Positions 1-7,986 of a DNA stretch of 64,000 nt are shown here, piece after piece. The DNA is from Njordibacter sp937773555. Its GTDB lineage: Bacteria > Pseudomonadota > Gammaproteobacteria > Pseudomonadales > Balneatricaceae. The stretch lies in contig NZ_CP159830.1 of the NCBI RefSeq assembly GCF_047730085.1, positions 1,240,001 through 1,304,000 on the forward strand, in the 5' to 3' direction. The position numbers and the translations under genes were made by a program. The notes under the pieces are model-generated. The model searched no databases. It saw only the letters and a program-made list of their open reading frames with translations, and was not told where the DNA came from. The first letter of the stretch is position 1, and every line of letters starts with the position of its first letter.

Positions 1-498
1 CACCAAAAAGGTATCTAGTAAATTAGCCTGATTATTTTGTGCATTAGCATCAATGTAAGCCTCAATCGAAGTGAAGGCAAGTTTGATCCAGTGGTAATAC
101 CACGCCATTTTTTCGGTTTCATTGTGAGCCATGTCATCAACAAGGTAGCGCAGTACCCGAAGGTTGTTGAGTGGGTGAATATCACAAGCGATGGTATAGG
201 CCTGCGCTCGAAGTTGTGCTTTTTCCAGGGCCCCTTGAGGCAATAGAGGTTGCTGTGTGTAGGTTTCATCCAACCATTCTATGATGGCAATAGATTGGGT
301 GATCACTTGGCCATCAACGCTTAAGCTAGGTATGAGCCCCTGTGGGTTTTTGGCTAAATATAAATCACTCTGTTGCTCTTGATGAAGCAAGTTAATTAAC
401 ACTTTTTTGTAGCGAATACCTTTTAAATTAAGTGCAATTCTCACCCGATAAGCCGCAGAAGATAGGGGGTAGTCGTATAAAATAATTTCTTTGCTCAT
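1..498 (-). CDS. maiA: Maleylacetoacetate isomerase / zeta-class glutathione S-transferase (3' end outside window)
   Basis: About 166 N-terminal residues are visible; the gene runs off the left edge, so its C-terminus is missing. The start is read as MSKEIILYDYPLSSAAYRVR. The serine-rich element SSAAYRVRIALNLKG near residue 12 is the glutathione-binding motif of zeta-class GSTs and bacterial MaiA. It is followed by NPQGLIPSL with the cis-Pro loop and by QSIAIIEWLDE, the thioredoxin-fold half. The family isomerises maleylacetoacetate to fumarylacetoacetate in tyrosine/homogentisate breakdown. The substrate is inferred; no other homogentisate gene is visible because the window ends here. It diverges from a MarR gene, a likely regulator. 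Confidence 0.82.
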   Translation of the reverse strand, partial: MSKEIILYDYPLSSAAYRVRIALNLKGIRYKKVLINLLHQEQQSDLYLAKNPQGLIPSLSVDGQVITQSIAIIEWLDETYTQQPLLPQGALEKAQLRAQAYTIACDIHPLNNLRVLRYLVDDMAHNETEKMAWYYHWIKLAFTSIEAYIDANAQNNQANLLDTFLV

Positions 499-528
499 TT
501 CATTAGGCCATACTCATGGAGATAAAGG

Positions 529-550
529 CTGATATCCTCTATGCTATCAG
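529..550. promoter_or_regulatory. Candidate MarR operator between maiA and marR
   Basis: An inverted repeat CTGATA, 10 bases, TATCAG lies in the 64-base gap between the divergent GST gene and the MarR gene. Position and symmetry fit an autoregulatory MarR site, but the arms are only six bases, so chance is possible. Confidence 0.3.
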
Positions 551-562
551 ACACTGTTACTT

Positions 563-1039
563 ATGCAACTAGATGATCGATCACTTATGCCTATAGACTC
601 CTCTAACGTTAGTCTCAATCTTGACCGGTTTTTGCCATACCGATTAAACCGCTTGGCTCACAAGGTGGGGGTTTCGCTTGCAACTATATACACTGATGCC
701 TTTGGTATTAGTCGCTCACAATGGCGGGTTATAGCGCTATTGGGCCAACACCAAAGGCTTACTGCAAAACAGATTTGTACCATGACCCATATGGATAAAG
801 TAAAGGTGTCTCGTGCTGTAAACGGTTTGGTGAAATTGAATTACTTACAAACCACACCAGATAAAGCCGACAAAAGGGCTGTGTTACTAACCCAATCTGT
901 ACAGGGAAAAGAGCTCTTTCAGGTCATGGTGCCGAAAGTCCAAGCTTGGGAAGAGGACTTTCTGAAAAAATTATCAGCACAAGAGATTAGCCAGTTAGCC
1001 ACTATTATTGACAAGCTTGACCCGTCTAATGAGTATTAA
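563..1039 (+). CDS. MarR-family transcriptional regulator
   Basis: A 158-residue protein of normal MarR length. A winged-helix core is visible: QWRVIALLGQHQRLTAKQIC (helix 2 to the recognition region), then HMDKVKVSRAVNGLVKLNYL, then the wing TTPDKADKRAVLLTQ with the conserved D-x-R. MarR proteins are dimeric DNA-binding repressors or activators, often responding to phenolic ligands. Divergence from the MaiA-like gene suggests control of tyrosine/homogentisate catabolism, which is inference. An alternative start is the Met about nine residues in (MPIDSSN). Its stop overlaps the start of the DUF2164 pseudogene. Confidence 0.85.
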   Translation: MQLDDRSLMPIDSSNVSLNLDRFLPYRLNRLAHKVGVSLATIYTDAFGISRSQWRVIALLGQHQRLTAKQICTMTHMDKVKVSRAVNGLVKLNYLQTTPDKADKRAVLLTQSVQGKELFQVMVPKVQAWEEDFLKKLSAQEISQLATIIDKLDPSNEY

Positions 1040-1241
1040 GTTTAACGCTGAAGAAAAAGCTGATTTAATAGACTGATTACAGAATTATTGCGACACAGAA
1101 TTAGACCGAAAACTAGGCAGCTTTGAGGCCGAATTTTTAATGGATTTTATAAGCAAAACCATGGGGCCACTTTATTCCAATCGTGGTATCTACGACGCCC
1201 AAGCTCTATTATAGGAGCAACTGAATATGGTTGAGAATTAA
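1029..1241 (+). pseudogene. DUF2164 family protein, broken by two in-frame stops
   Basis: Read from ATG 1029, one frame gives MSIKFNAEEKADLID, a TGA at 1074-1076, then LQNYCDTELDRKLGSF and EAEFLMDFISKTMGPLY, NRGIYDAQALL, a TAG at 1212-1214, then EQLNMVEN and TAA. Apart from the two stops it matches the DUF2164 family along its full length (about 70 residues), including the conserved ELd..lG, LLdF and GPlxxNxgixDA elements. No frameshift is needed. It overlaps the end of marR by 11 bases, an arrangement expected of a formerly co-translated pair. The family function is unknown. Either the gene decayed recently or the bases are sequencing or assembly errors. Confidence 0.85.
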
Positions 1242-1274
1242 TTTGTCAGTTAGAAAAACACCACCAAAAAAATA

Positions 1275-1853
1275 CTAGTTTGCCCAGTGGTGGCTAATGT
1301 CATTAAATAATGGGTCATGAATGTTTAATTTTTTTAGGTAAGATAACGTATTGTTAAAATAATCGATATTACTACCTCGGCCGCCATGGGCTTGGCCTAT
1401 CATGCTGGCACACTGGGCGGTGTCAAAATCCACGTATTGTTTATGCTGCTTATCTGCAACAAAGGTAATGGCAGTCACTGTTCCATTATCAGTAGCTACT
1501 TGGCACTTATGTGGCTGGTAAAACATGGTTACCATTTCTCGTAACCACAAGTTTTTAAAATCTTCTTGTTTAGATGTTTTAGAAATACGAAATGCTACGC
1601 CTTCGCAATAGCCACCCTCTCGCAACGATAACACTAATCCAGGACACTCTTGAGTGCCTCGATGAACTGTAGACAATGAATTGAAACCTCTTTGTAAACC
1701 GTCAACTTTTCCTTGCCTACTCTCCACCACCTGCATTTCTGGGTTCCACAATAAAGACCCATAAGCAAAAACCCATAATTCCTCAGGCAAAGGGTTCTTT
1801 ACTAGGTAGCGATCTAGGGCGTGTAGGATTTGGTTCTTTGGGTAGGGTGCCAT
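1275..1853 (-). CDS. ChaC-like gamma-glutamylcyclotransferase
   Basis: 192 residues. The N-terminal half carries the family signature WVFAYGSLLWNPEM (YGSL loop that binds the gamma-glutamyl group). It continues with GYCEGVAFRI and the LWLREMVTM segment, where the Glu of L-x-R-E is the likely catalytic acid. ChaC enzymes cleave glutathione to 5-oxoproline and Cys-Gly in the cytosol. The length fits bacterial ChaC. It follows ushA on the same strand after a short gap, but no functional link is evident. A second, different GGCT-fold gene lies at 43151-43747. Confidence 0.85.
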   Translation of the reverse strand: MAPYPKNQILHALDRYLVKNPLPEELWVFAYGSLLWNPEMQVVESRQGKVDGLQRGFNSLSTVHRGTQECPGLVLSLREGGYCEGVAFRISKTSKQEDFKNLWLREMVTMFYQPHKCQVATDNGTVTAITFVADKQHKQYVDFDTAQCASMIGQAHGGRGSNIDYFNNTLSYLKKLNIHDPLFNDISHHWAN

Positions 1854-1950
1854 AACTCTTCCTGTATATACAAAGCTTGCTTCTTTATTGAAGCAGGCTT
1901 TGTGCTGTCATATCAAATGCGCGTTGCCAAGCCTTATTATTACTATGAAT

Positions 1951-3540
1951 TTAATTCCTAGCAACGTCGCCTTTTGCTGCAAACTCAGCAGCTTTTAATG
2001 GGCTACGGCTAGAGATATAGTCCTTGAGAACTTCTGCGTCTACAAACCCTGAGTTTACAAAGTTAGCGTGGTCTGACAAGCGAGGATAGCCATCGCCACC
2101 CGAAGCCATGTAAGCGTTAATTGCTAAGCGGTAGGTTTTATTTGGTTCAACAATCTTACCTGCAACAGTTGCACTAATAATGCTTTTGCCATTCATAGTG
2201 ATTTCTACACCTGCAAACTGAGCAAAGGCGCCGCTGCCAGATTCTTTATTAGCGGCTACTTCAAGGTAAGGCATTAATTCAGCACCAGTTAAATCGACGT
2301 AAGCCACAGCGTTTGCAAAAGGCTGCACTTTAAGTACGTCCTTATAAGTGATGTCGCCCGCTGGCATATCGTCGCGGATACCACCAGAATTCATGATGCC
2401 TAAATCGGCCTGTACTCGAGCCATTTGCGCTAAGGCAATGAGGTTGCCTAGGTTGGTTTCACTAGTACGAACTTGCTCACGAGCTCCAACAAATACCTCA
2501 TCAGCATTGCCAATAACCTGCATTAGCTGCTCTTGGCCTTTGTTCTGATATGGCTCAAGCATCGCTTTAAGGGTTTCATCAGCTACGATTTCTTTATCAA
2601 CAAAGACCCTTACCTTTTCACCATCGATGACTACTTTCTTCTTTAAGTTAACTGGGATCAACTGATAGTTAATTACAGAAATTTCACCATTACGTACTTG
2701 TAAATCTAAACGGCCTACGTACTTTCCCCATTCCTTGGCTTGTATGATTAATGTATCGTTTTGTACATCGGGGCTAAAGGTTGCGGTTTGACTGTGGCCA
2801 CCCACAATTACATCTAGGCCATCTACGGCATTGGCTAAGGTTACATCACCAGGAGCGTTACCACCGCTTTGACCAAAGCGGTAGTGGCCCATGTGGGTAA
2901 CTGCGATGACTAAGTCGCTGTTCGCAGCTAATTCAGGCACGATTTTTTTCGCCACTTCAACTGGTGATTGAATTTCTAGGCCACCTAAGAATTCAGGATT
3001 ACCAATACGCACAGTATCTTGCGTAGTGAAGCCAACCACAGCGACTTTAAGGCCGTCTAAGTTAAACATTTCGTGACTCTTAAACAGAGGCATGCCAGTG
3101 TCTTTGTTTAATATGTTAGCTGACAAAAACGGGAAACGCGCCCAATCATGTTGTTGGCGTAACACAGAAATTGGATTATCGAACTCGTGGTTACCAAGAG
3201 CCATGGCATCGTAGGACATGTAGTTCATGCCCTTAAAATCTGGTTCTGCATCTTGCAGATCAGATTCTGGTACGCCAGTATTTATATCGCCACCAGATAA
3301 AAGTAAAGTGTGGCCGCCGTTATCAGCGACTTCGTCACGAATGCCTTGAATTAAAGCAGCACGAGCAGCCATACCATATTCGCCGTTGCGGTTGGGCCAA
3401 AAGCGACCGTGGTGATCATTGGTATGCAGTATAGTTAAATTATAGGTCTGGTCAGTGGCGGAAGCTAAAGCATTTTGACTAGCAAAAGCTAAACCTGCAA
3501 TACAGCTTAACAACACGCAACGTTTGATAGAATTGATCAT
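1951..3540 (-). CDS. ushA: UshA-like periplasmic 5'-nucleotidase / UDP-sugar hydrolase
   Basis: About 529 residues from the chosen start MINSIKRCVLLSCIAGLAFA, a typical signal peptide ending ALA-SA. The frame is open 16 codons further upstream, but that extension has no signal-peptide character. Metallophosphatase motifs run in order: LHTNDHHGRFW, GGDINTG, ALGNHEFDN, AVTHMGHY, GGHSQT. The C-terminal nucleotidase domain has NLGNLIA, NSGGIRDD and the substrate-stacking region ASGGDGYPRL. UshA-type enzymes are di-metal periplasmic hydrolases that release nucleosides and phosphate from extracellular nucleotides. Length is close to E. coli UshA (550). Confidence 0.88.
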   Translation of the reverse strand: MINSIKRCVLLSCIAGLAFASQNALASATDQTYNLTILHTNDHHGRFWPNRNGEYGMAARAALIQGIRDEVADNGGHTLLLSGGDINTGVPESDLQDAEPDFKGMNYMSYDAMALGNHEFDNPISVLRQQHDWARFPFLSANILNKDTGMPLFKSHEMFNLDGLKVAVVGFTTQDTVRIGNPEFLGGLEIQSPVEVAKKIVPELAANSDLVIAVTHMGHYRFGQSGGNAPGDVTLANAVDGLDVIVGGHSQTATFSPDVQNDTLIIQAKEWGKYVGRLDLQVRNGEISVINYQLIPVNLKKKVVIDGEKVRVFVDKEIVADETLKAMLEPYQNKGQEQLMQVIGNADEVFVGAREQVRTSETNLGNLIALAQMARVQADLGIMNSGGIRDDMPAGDITYKDVLKVQPFANAVAYVDLTGAELMPYLEVAANKESGSGAFAQFAGVEITMNGKSIISATVAGKIVEPNKTYRLAINAYMASGGDGYPRLSDHANFVNSGFVDAEVLKDYISSRSPLKAAEFAAKGDVARN

Positions 3541-3785
3541 AAGGTTCTCATTTTTTTTATTAGAATAATCTCTGTTAAACATCAACAAAACGCCATGAAC
3601 TTAATTAATTTTACAAGGAATGAAAAAAAACACAATGCGTGATAATGGATTTTATTAAACTAAAGCCGAGTATAGTGGTTAACCCTACTTGCAGTTTATG
3701 TGGGTGCCGCAACGTAAAAGAATTACCCTGTTAATGGTCGTCTCACTAAGCAAATGCCGTACTTATCAACTTGTATGCGCTTTTA

Positions 3786-4274
3786 TTAGTGAGTTTTTTC
3801 TTTTATTTCACCACCTAAAGGTACACTGATGCCTGTCTTGGTTCGACTCATGACTACTGAAGTTCGAAAACGTTTAACGTTGTTATCCTCAAAAAATAAA
3901 CGATGGGTCAGTCTTTCAAAATCTTCTACATCTTTACCTAACACAACCATAGCGAAATCTGCCTCACCTGTTATGTAGTAACACTGTTGAACCTGCGGTT
4001 CTGTCATTACTTTGTTACGAAATGAATCCAATTGGTAGGATTTCTCCTGCTCCATTTCAACAAAAATTAGAAATGTCATACTGTAGCCTGCGGCCGCTTG
4101 AGAAATTAAGGCGGTTTCTCGCTCAATGATACCGGTGGAGCGAAAGTGCTTTATTCGTCTTTGAACCGTTGCTACTGACAATCCTGTTTCAGACGCAATA
4201 GATTCCAGTTTTTCTCGTGAATTTTCTTGTAACAAATGGAGTATTTTTCGATCACTATGGTCCAAGCTTTTCAT
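3786..4274 (-). CDS. Lrp/AsnC-family transcriptional regulator
   Basis: 162 residues. The N-terminal HTH is LDHSDRKILHLLQENSRE then ASETGLSVATVQRRIKHFRS, the standard AsnC-type helix-turn-helix. The C-terminal RAM ligand domain carries YYITGEADFAMVVLG. Feast/famine regulators sense amino acids and form octamers. It is divergent from the EamA/diaminopropionate ammonia-lyase/M24 cluster across a 344-base gap, so it is the obvious candidate regulator of that cluster. The inducer may be a diamino acid (inference). Confidence 0.88.
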   Translation of the reverse strand: MKSLDHSDRKILHLLQENSREKLESIASETGLSVATVQRRIKHFRSTGIIERETALISQAAAGYSMTFLIFVEMEQEKSYQLDSFRNKVMTEPQVQQCYYITGEADFAMVVLGKDVEDFERLTHRLFFEDNNVKRFRTSVVMSRTKTGISVPLGGEIKEKTH

Positions 4275-4618
4275 TTGATTCCCTTCAACTCAATGTTTGT
4301 AAACTCAAGCGTAAAGCAGTGTGTTGCTCTAATTACCTCATATTAAAGCATGGTTTAGATAAATTTAATCACATGTGGGCAATATATTGATCAATATAAG
4401 CCGACTGATACTGATATTATTATTGCTTATGCTTTCTGATAATTTTGGTCATACACAAGTAAACTCATCCTCAAAGATTCGTTTTATGTATGAAAAATAA
4501 CATTATAGTTAGAAAGAACTGTGGATAATATTGACTAAAATTGACACCCATCTAGTCAGAATATTACTTGTTAAAAAACCTAAGCGTGTGACACTATAGT
4601 TGCTCAGATATCAGCCTA
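4275..4618. promoter_or_regulatory. 344-base divergent intergenic region between lrp-like and eamA genes
   Basis: No gene is seen. The region is AT-rich. It contains a perfect 16-base palindrome at 4383-4398 (half TATATTGA, mirrored) and a TTGACA hexamer at 4541-4546, without a convincing -10 at ideal spacing. It probably carries the promoters for both flanking units and the Lrp-type binding sites. Confidence 0.45.
4383..4398. promoter_or_regulatory. Perfect 16-base palindrome, candidate operator
   Basis: The half-site TATATTGA is followed directly by its reverse complement. AT-rich palindromes of this size suit Lrp/AsnC regulators, and the lrp-like gene starts about 110 bases away. Assignment is by position only. 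Confidence 0.35.
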
Positions 4619-5536
4619 ATGATCGGTATGCCCTTAACTTTAAATCGTACTTTTGTTCGTCTAATACCATGGATTTTTGTATGGGTATGGAGTACTGGGT
4701 TTTTAGTGGCCAAACTAGGTAAATCCTATGCTGAGCCTTTTACTTTACTTAGTTATCGTTTTGCCTTCGCCCTGGCGGTACTGTGGGTAATCACTAAGTT
4801 ATTTAATAGCCGGTGGCCCTCAACATGGCGATTAACTGCGCATTGTATGGTGGTCGGGTTGTTGCTGCACGGAGTCTATTTGGGTGGCATTTTTAAAGCC
4901 ATCTCCTTAGGTATGCCAGCGGGATTAAGTGCCATGGTAATTGGCTTACAGCCCCTAACCATGGCCTTATTTGCGGGGCTTATGCTAGGGGAACGGGTAT
5001 CCAAACGCCAGTGGTTAGGTTTGGTTATGGGTTTGGCTGGGCTCTACCTTGTGCTTGGAGAGCAGTTTGCTTTAGACGCAAGTACCCTTTTTGACGGCTT
5101 TTCTGGCTGGTCTCCAATACTGGCAGGTGCGGCACTGGTGGCCATTTCTTTTGGTACACTCTATCAAAAGAAATATTGTCATGGGGTAGATCACCTAACT
5201 TCCATCTGGTGGCAATACGCCGCCGCCATGCTATTTAGTTTGACTATTGCCCTGACTTTTGAAACACGTGTTGTCGATTGGCAATGGCAGTTTATCGTTA
5301 GCTTGTCTTGGCAGGTTTTAGCCTTGTCTATTGGTGCGGTGTTATTACTGATGATTATGATGCGTCAAGGTGCTGCAGCAAAAGTGGGTAGCCTGTTTTA
5401 TCTGGTGCCACCAGCAGTGGCAATACAGGCGTGGTTTTTATTTGGCGAAGCTATGGGCCCACAGGGTTTAGTAGGTATTGCTTTAATTGCTGCTGGCGTG
5501 GCTCAGGCTATGTGGCCAAGCCGCAAGTCATTATAA
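4619..5536 (+). CDS. EamA/DMT-family transporter
   Basis: 305 residues with about ten hydrophobic segments and the two-repeat EamA layout. Marks include WSTGFLVAKLGKSYAEPFTL in TM1 and the conserved GLQPLTMALFAGLMLGE loop, with a matching LGE-like FGEAMGPQ element in the second half. DMT proteins mostly export amino acids or metabolites at the inner membrane. It sits 27 bases upstream of the diaminopropionate ammonia-lyase gene, so it may move the same substrate (import or overflow export). No clear Shine-Dalgarno precedes ATG 4619; ATG 4628 is an alternative start. Confidence 0.85.
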   Translation: MIGMPLTLNRTFVRLIPWIFVWVWSTGFLVAKLGKSYAEPFTLLSYRFAFALAVLWVITKLFNSRWPSTWRLTAHCMVVGLLLHGVYLGGIFKAISLGMPAGLSAMVIGLQPLTMALFAGLMLGERVSKRQWLGLVMGLAGLYLVLGEQFALDASTLFDGFSGWSPILAGAALVAISFGTLYQKKYCHGVDHLTSIWWQYAAAMLFSLTIALTFETRVVDWQWQFIVSLSWQVLALSIGAVLLLMIMMRQGAAAKVGSLFYLVPPAVAIQAWFLFGEAMGPQGLVGIALIAAGVAQAMWPSRKSL

Positions 5537-5563
5537 AATTAAATATTTCTTGGAGTTTTTTAC

Positions 5564-6763
5564 ATGACATCATCAACTGCCGTTTTATCGGGCCGGTTAG
5601 ATTTTTTTCAAAATCCTAAAGCTGATGCTAACTTAGTTTATGGCCCCCAGCGCCAAGCTATGTTGAGTGTGGCTAAAGGGGAGCAGGCATTAGAAATGAT
5701 TTCAACTTGGCCTAATTACCAAGTTACAGACTTACATCTACTTACTAGTATGGCTGAGCAAGCTAATATACGCCAAATTTATTATAAAGATGAAAGTACT
5801 CGGTTTGGTCTAAAGAGTTTTAAAGCCTTAGGTGGTGCCTATGCCGTGACCCAGTTCCTACAACAGCATTTAGGCCAATTAAATGGTGAAAAACCAACAA
5901 TGGTGCAGCTACTGTCTGGGCAATACAAAGAACAACTAAAAGATGTAGTCGTTAGTTGTGCAACTGACGGCAATCATGGTCGATCTGTAGCTTGGGGAGC
6001 ACAAATGTTTGGTTGCCAGTGTATTATTTATATCCATCGTGATGTTTCTGCCGGCCGTCAAGCAGCTATGGAGGCCTATGCTGCCCGGGTGATTCGTATC
6101 AAGGGTAATTATGATGAGTCTGTGCGACAAGCCGCGATAGATGCAGAGCAGTATGGCCGTTGGATTATTTCTGATACTAGCTATCAAGGCTATACAGAGG
6201 TGCCAGCCAATGTAGCTTTGGGCTATACAGTAATGTTGTCTGAAGCAGTAGAACAATTAAATGGCGTCATACCAACCCACGTTTTTATCCAAGCTGGGGT
6301 TGGTGGCTTAGCAGCAGCTGTTTGTGGCTACTTTTGGGACTTATGGGCAGAACAACGCCCTCGGTTTGTTGTGGTTGAACCGGAGGCTGCAAACTGTTTG
6401 CAAGAAAGTGCCAAGGCGGGAGAGTTAAAGGTAGTGGAAGGCGATTTAGATACATTAATGGCAGGTTTGGCGTGTGGAGAAGTCTCTCATATCGCTTGGG
6501 ATATATTAGATCAAGGCGCGGACGACTTTATCACCTTGAGTGAAGATGCCGTGGCTCCATGTATGCAAGCCTTGGAACAAAACAACCCAAGTATTGAAGC
6601 TGGTGAATCTGCTGTTGCAGGCTTAGCTGCGTGTATTATTGGTGGGCAACACCCGCAATGGCGAGCAGCTTTAGGTCTTACCGAACAAAGCACAGTGTTA
6701 GTGTTAGGTACAGAGGGGGCTACAGATCCTGAGCTTTATCAGCAATTAGTTTTTGGCGCTTAA
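5564..6763 (+). CDS. dpaL: Diaminopropionate ammonia-lyase (PLP-dependent)
   Basis: 399 residues, the usual length. The fold is tryptophan-synthase-beta type. The PLP lysine is expected at K87 in FGLKSFKALGGAYAV, and ATDGNHGRSVAW carries the Asp (D135) that assists catalysis in E. coli DpaL/YgeX. QAGVGGLAAAV is the PLP-phosphate-binding glycine loop. The enzyme converts 2,3-diaminopropionate to pyruvate plus two ammonia. The ATG at 5564 has GGAG eight bases upstream. It lies between a transporter and an M24 hydrolase, transcribed together and facing away from an Lrp-type regulator. Confidence 0.9.
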   Translation: MTSSTAVLSGRLDFFQNPKADANLVYGPQRQAMLSVAKGEQALEMISTWPNYQVTDLHLLTSMAEQANIRQIYYKDESTRFGLKSFKALGGAYAVTQFLQQHLGQLNGEKPTMVQLLSGQYKEQLKDVVVSCATDGNHGRSVAWGAQMFGCQCIIYIHRDVSAGRQAAMEAYAARVIRIKGNYDESVRQAAIDAEQYGRWIISDTSYQGYTEVPANVALGYTVMLSEAVEQLNGVIPTHVFIQAGVGGLAAAVCGYFWDLWAEQRPRFVVVEPEAANCLQESAKAGELKVVEGDLDTLMAGLACGEVSHIAWDILDQGADDFITLSEDAVAPCMQALEQNNPSIEAGESAVAGLAACIIGGQHPQWRAALGLTEQSTVLVLGTEGATDPELYQQLVFGA

Positions 6764-6792
6764 AAACGTTTAAACAAACCAAGGTACATACA

Positions 6793-7986
6793 ATGACTCA
6801 ATACCCATTAACAAAGGCACCACAGCGACAGTTCTCTTTAGTTGAATTTGAGCATCGCATGGCGCGTGCACAAGCGATGATGCGAGAACTTAATTTAGAT
6901 GGTGTATTGCTGACAACTGAAACTAATGTACGCTACTTTTCTGGGTATTTTACCCAGTTTTGGCAAAGCCCTACACGGCCTTGGTTTTTAATCTTACCTG
7001 CAGTTGGCAAACCTATTGCTGTGATACCCACCATTGGTGTAGTGGGCATGAGCAATACTTGGGTAGATGACGTACGTGCTTGGCCCTCACCATTCCCAGA
7101 AGATGATGGAGTAAGCCTGCTCAGCCAAACATTAGCTGAGTTACCTAAGCGTTTTGGCCGTTTAGGTATGACCCTTGGGCGAGAAACACATTTGCGCATG
7201 CCGCAGCAGCAAGTTCAGTCCTTGTATGCATCAAGTCATTTTGAATTGGTTGATGTGAGTCATAAAATATTGCACTTGCGTAGCATTAAATCTACTGCTG
7301 AAATTAATCGAGTTGCTCACATATGTAATGTCACTTCTAAAGCCTTTAGCCAATTGCCTAGCTTCGCCAAGATAGGCATGACTGAACGTGATGTGGTGGC
7401 AGAATTTAGAATGGAACTGCTACGCCAAGGGGCAGACCATTCTCCTTTTATTGTGTCCTCTTCTGGTGCAGATGGCTACGATGATATTATTATGGGACCA
7501 ACGGATAGGGTGGTTGAAGAGGGTGATTTGTTGATCATTGATACGGGTACCGTGTGGCAAGGTTATTTTTGTGACTTTGACCGTAATTGGTGTTTTGGTG
7601 ACTGTTCACAAGAAACAAAAGCCGCCTACGCTAATGTCTATGCAGCCACAGATGCTGGTTTTTCTGCAGCAAAACCAGGTAATACCACCAGCGATTTATA
7701 TCGTGCTATGTGGCCCATTATGCAAGCCGGTGGTGCCCTAGGAAATGATGTAGGACGCTTAGGCCATGGCCTTGGTTCTGACCTCACGGAATGGCCATCT
7801 AATACTGCAACTGATGAAACCCTTTTAGAAGTGGGCATGATCATGACCTTAGAACCAGGTATGTCTTATTTAAATGGTGATGGAAAAGTGAAGCAAATGG
7901 TTCACGAAGAAAATATTGTGATCACCGAAGAGGGTGCTCAATGGTTATCTTTCCGGGCTGCACCGCAACTGCCACTATTGGGTTAA
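6793..7986 (+). CDS. M24-family metallohydrolase (pita-bread fold), DoeA/aminopeptidase-P-like
   Basis: 397 residues. An N-terminal creatinase-like domain (TTETNVRYFSGYF) is followed by a pita-bread catalytic domain. The five metal ligands can be assigned as D250 (IIDTGTVW), D261 (YFCDFDRNW), H325 (LGHGLGSDL), E354 (LEPGM) and E372 (HEENI). Family members cleave Xaa-Pro peptides, ectoine (DoeA) or related amide bonds. Length and architecture resemble ectoine hydrolase, but no DoeB deacetylase lies nearby, so that assignment is not made. Being 29 bases downstream of dpaL, it may release 2,3-diaminopropionate from a larger compound (inference). Its stop overlaps the end of the convergent LysR gene by four bases. 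Confidence 0.82.
   Translation: MTQYPLTKAPQRQFSLVEFEHRMARAQAMMRELNLDGVLLTTETNVRYFSGYFTQFWQSPTRPWFLILPAVGKPIAVIPTIGVVGMSNTWVDDVRAWPSPFPEDDGVSLLSQTLAELPKRFGRLGMTLGRETHLRMPQQQVQSLYASSHFELVDVSHKILHLRSIKSTAEINRVAHICNVTSKAFSQLPSFAKIGMTERDVVAEFRMELLRQGADHSPFIVSSSGADGYDDIIMGPTDRVVEEGDLLIIDTGTVWQGYFCDFDRNWCFGDCSQETKAAYANVYAATDAGFSAAKPGNTTSDLYRAMWPIMQAGGALGNDVGRLGHGLGSDLTEWPSNTATDETLLEVGMIMTLEPGMSYLNGDGKVKQMVHEENIVITEEGAQWLSFRAAPQLPLLG

Noticed and set aside
1074..1076. Selenocysteine or readthrough at the DUF2164 TGA
   Set aside because: No SECIS-like hairpin or selenocysteine family is recognised, and a second stop (TAG) follows, so decay is simpler.
6793..7986. Ectoine hydrolase (DoeA) assignment of the M24 gene
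   Set aside because: Length and fold fit, but DoeB, DoeC and DoeD are missing nearby and the sequence features visible do not settle the subfamily.
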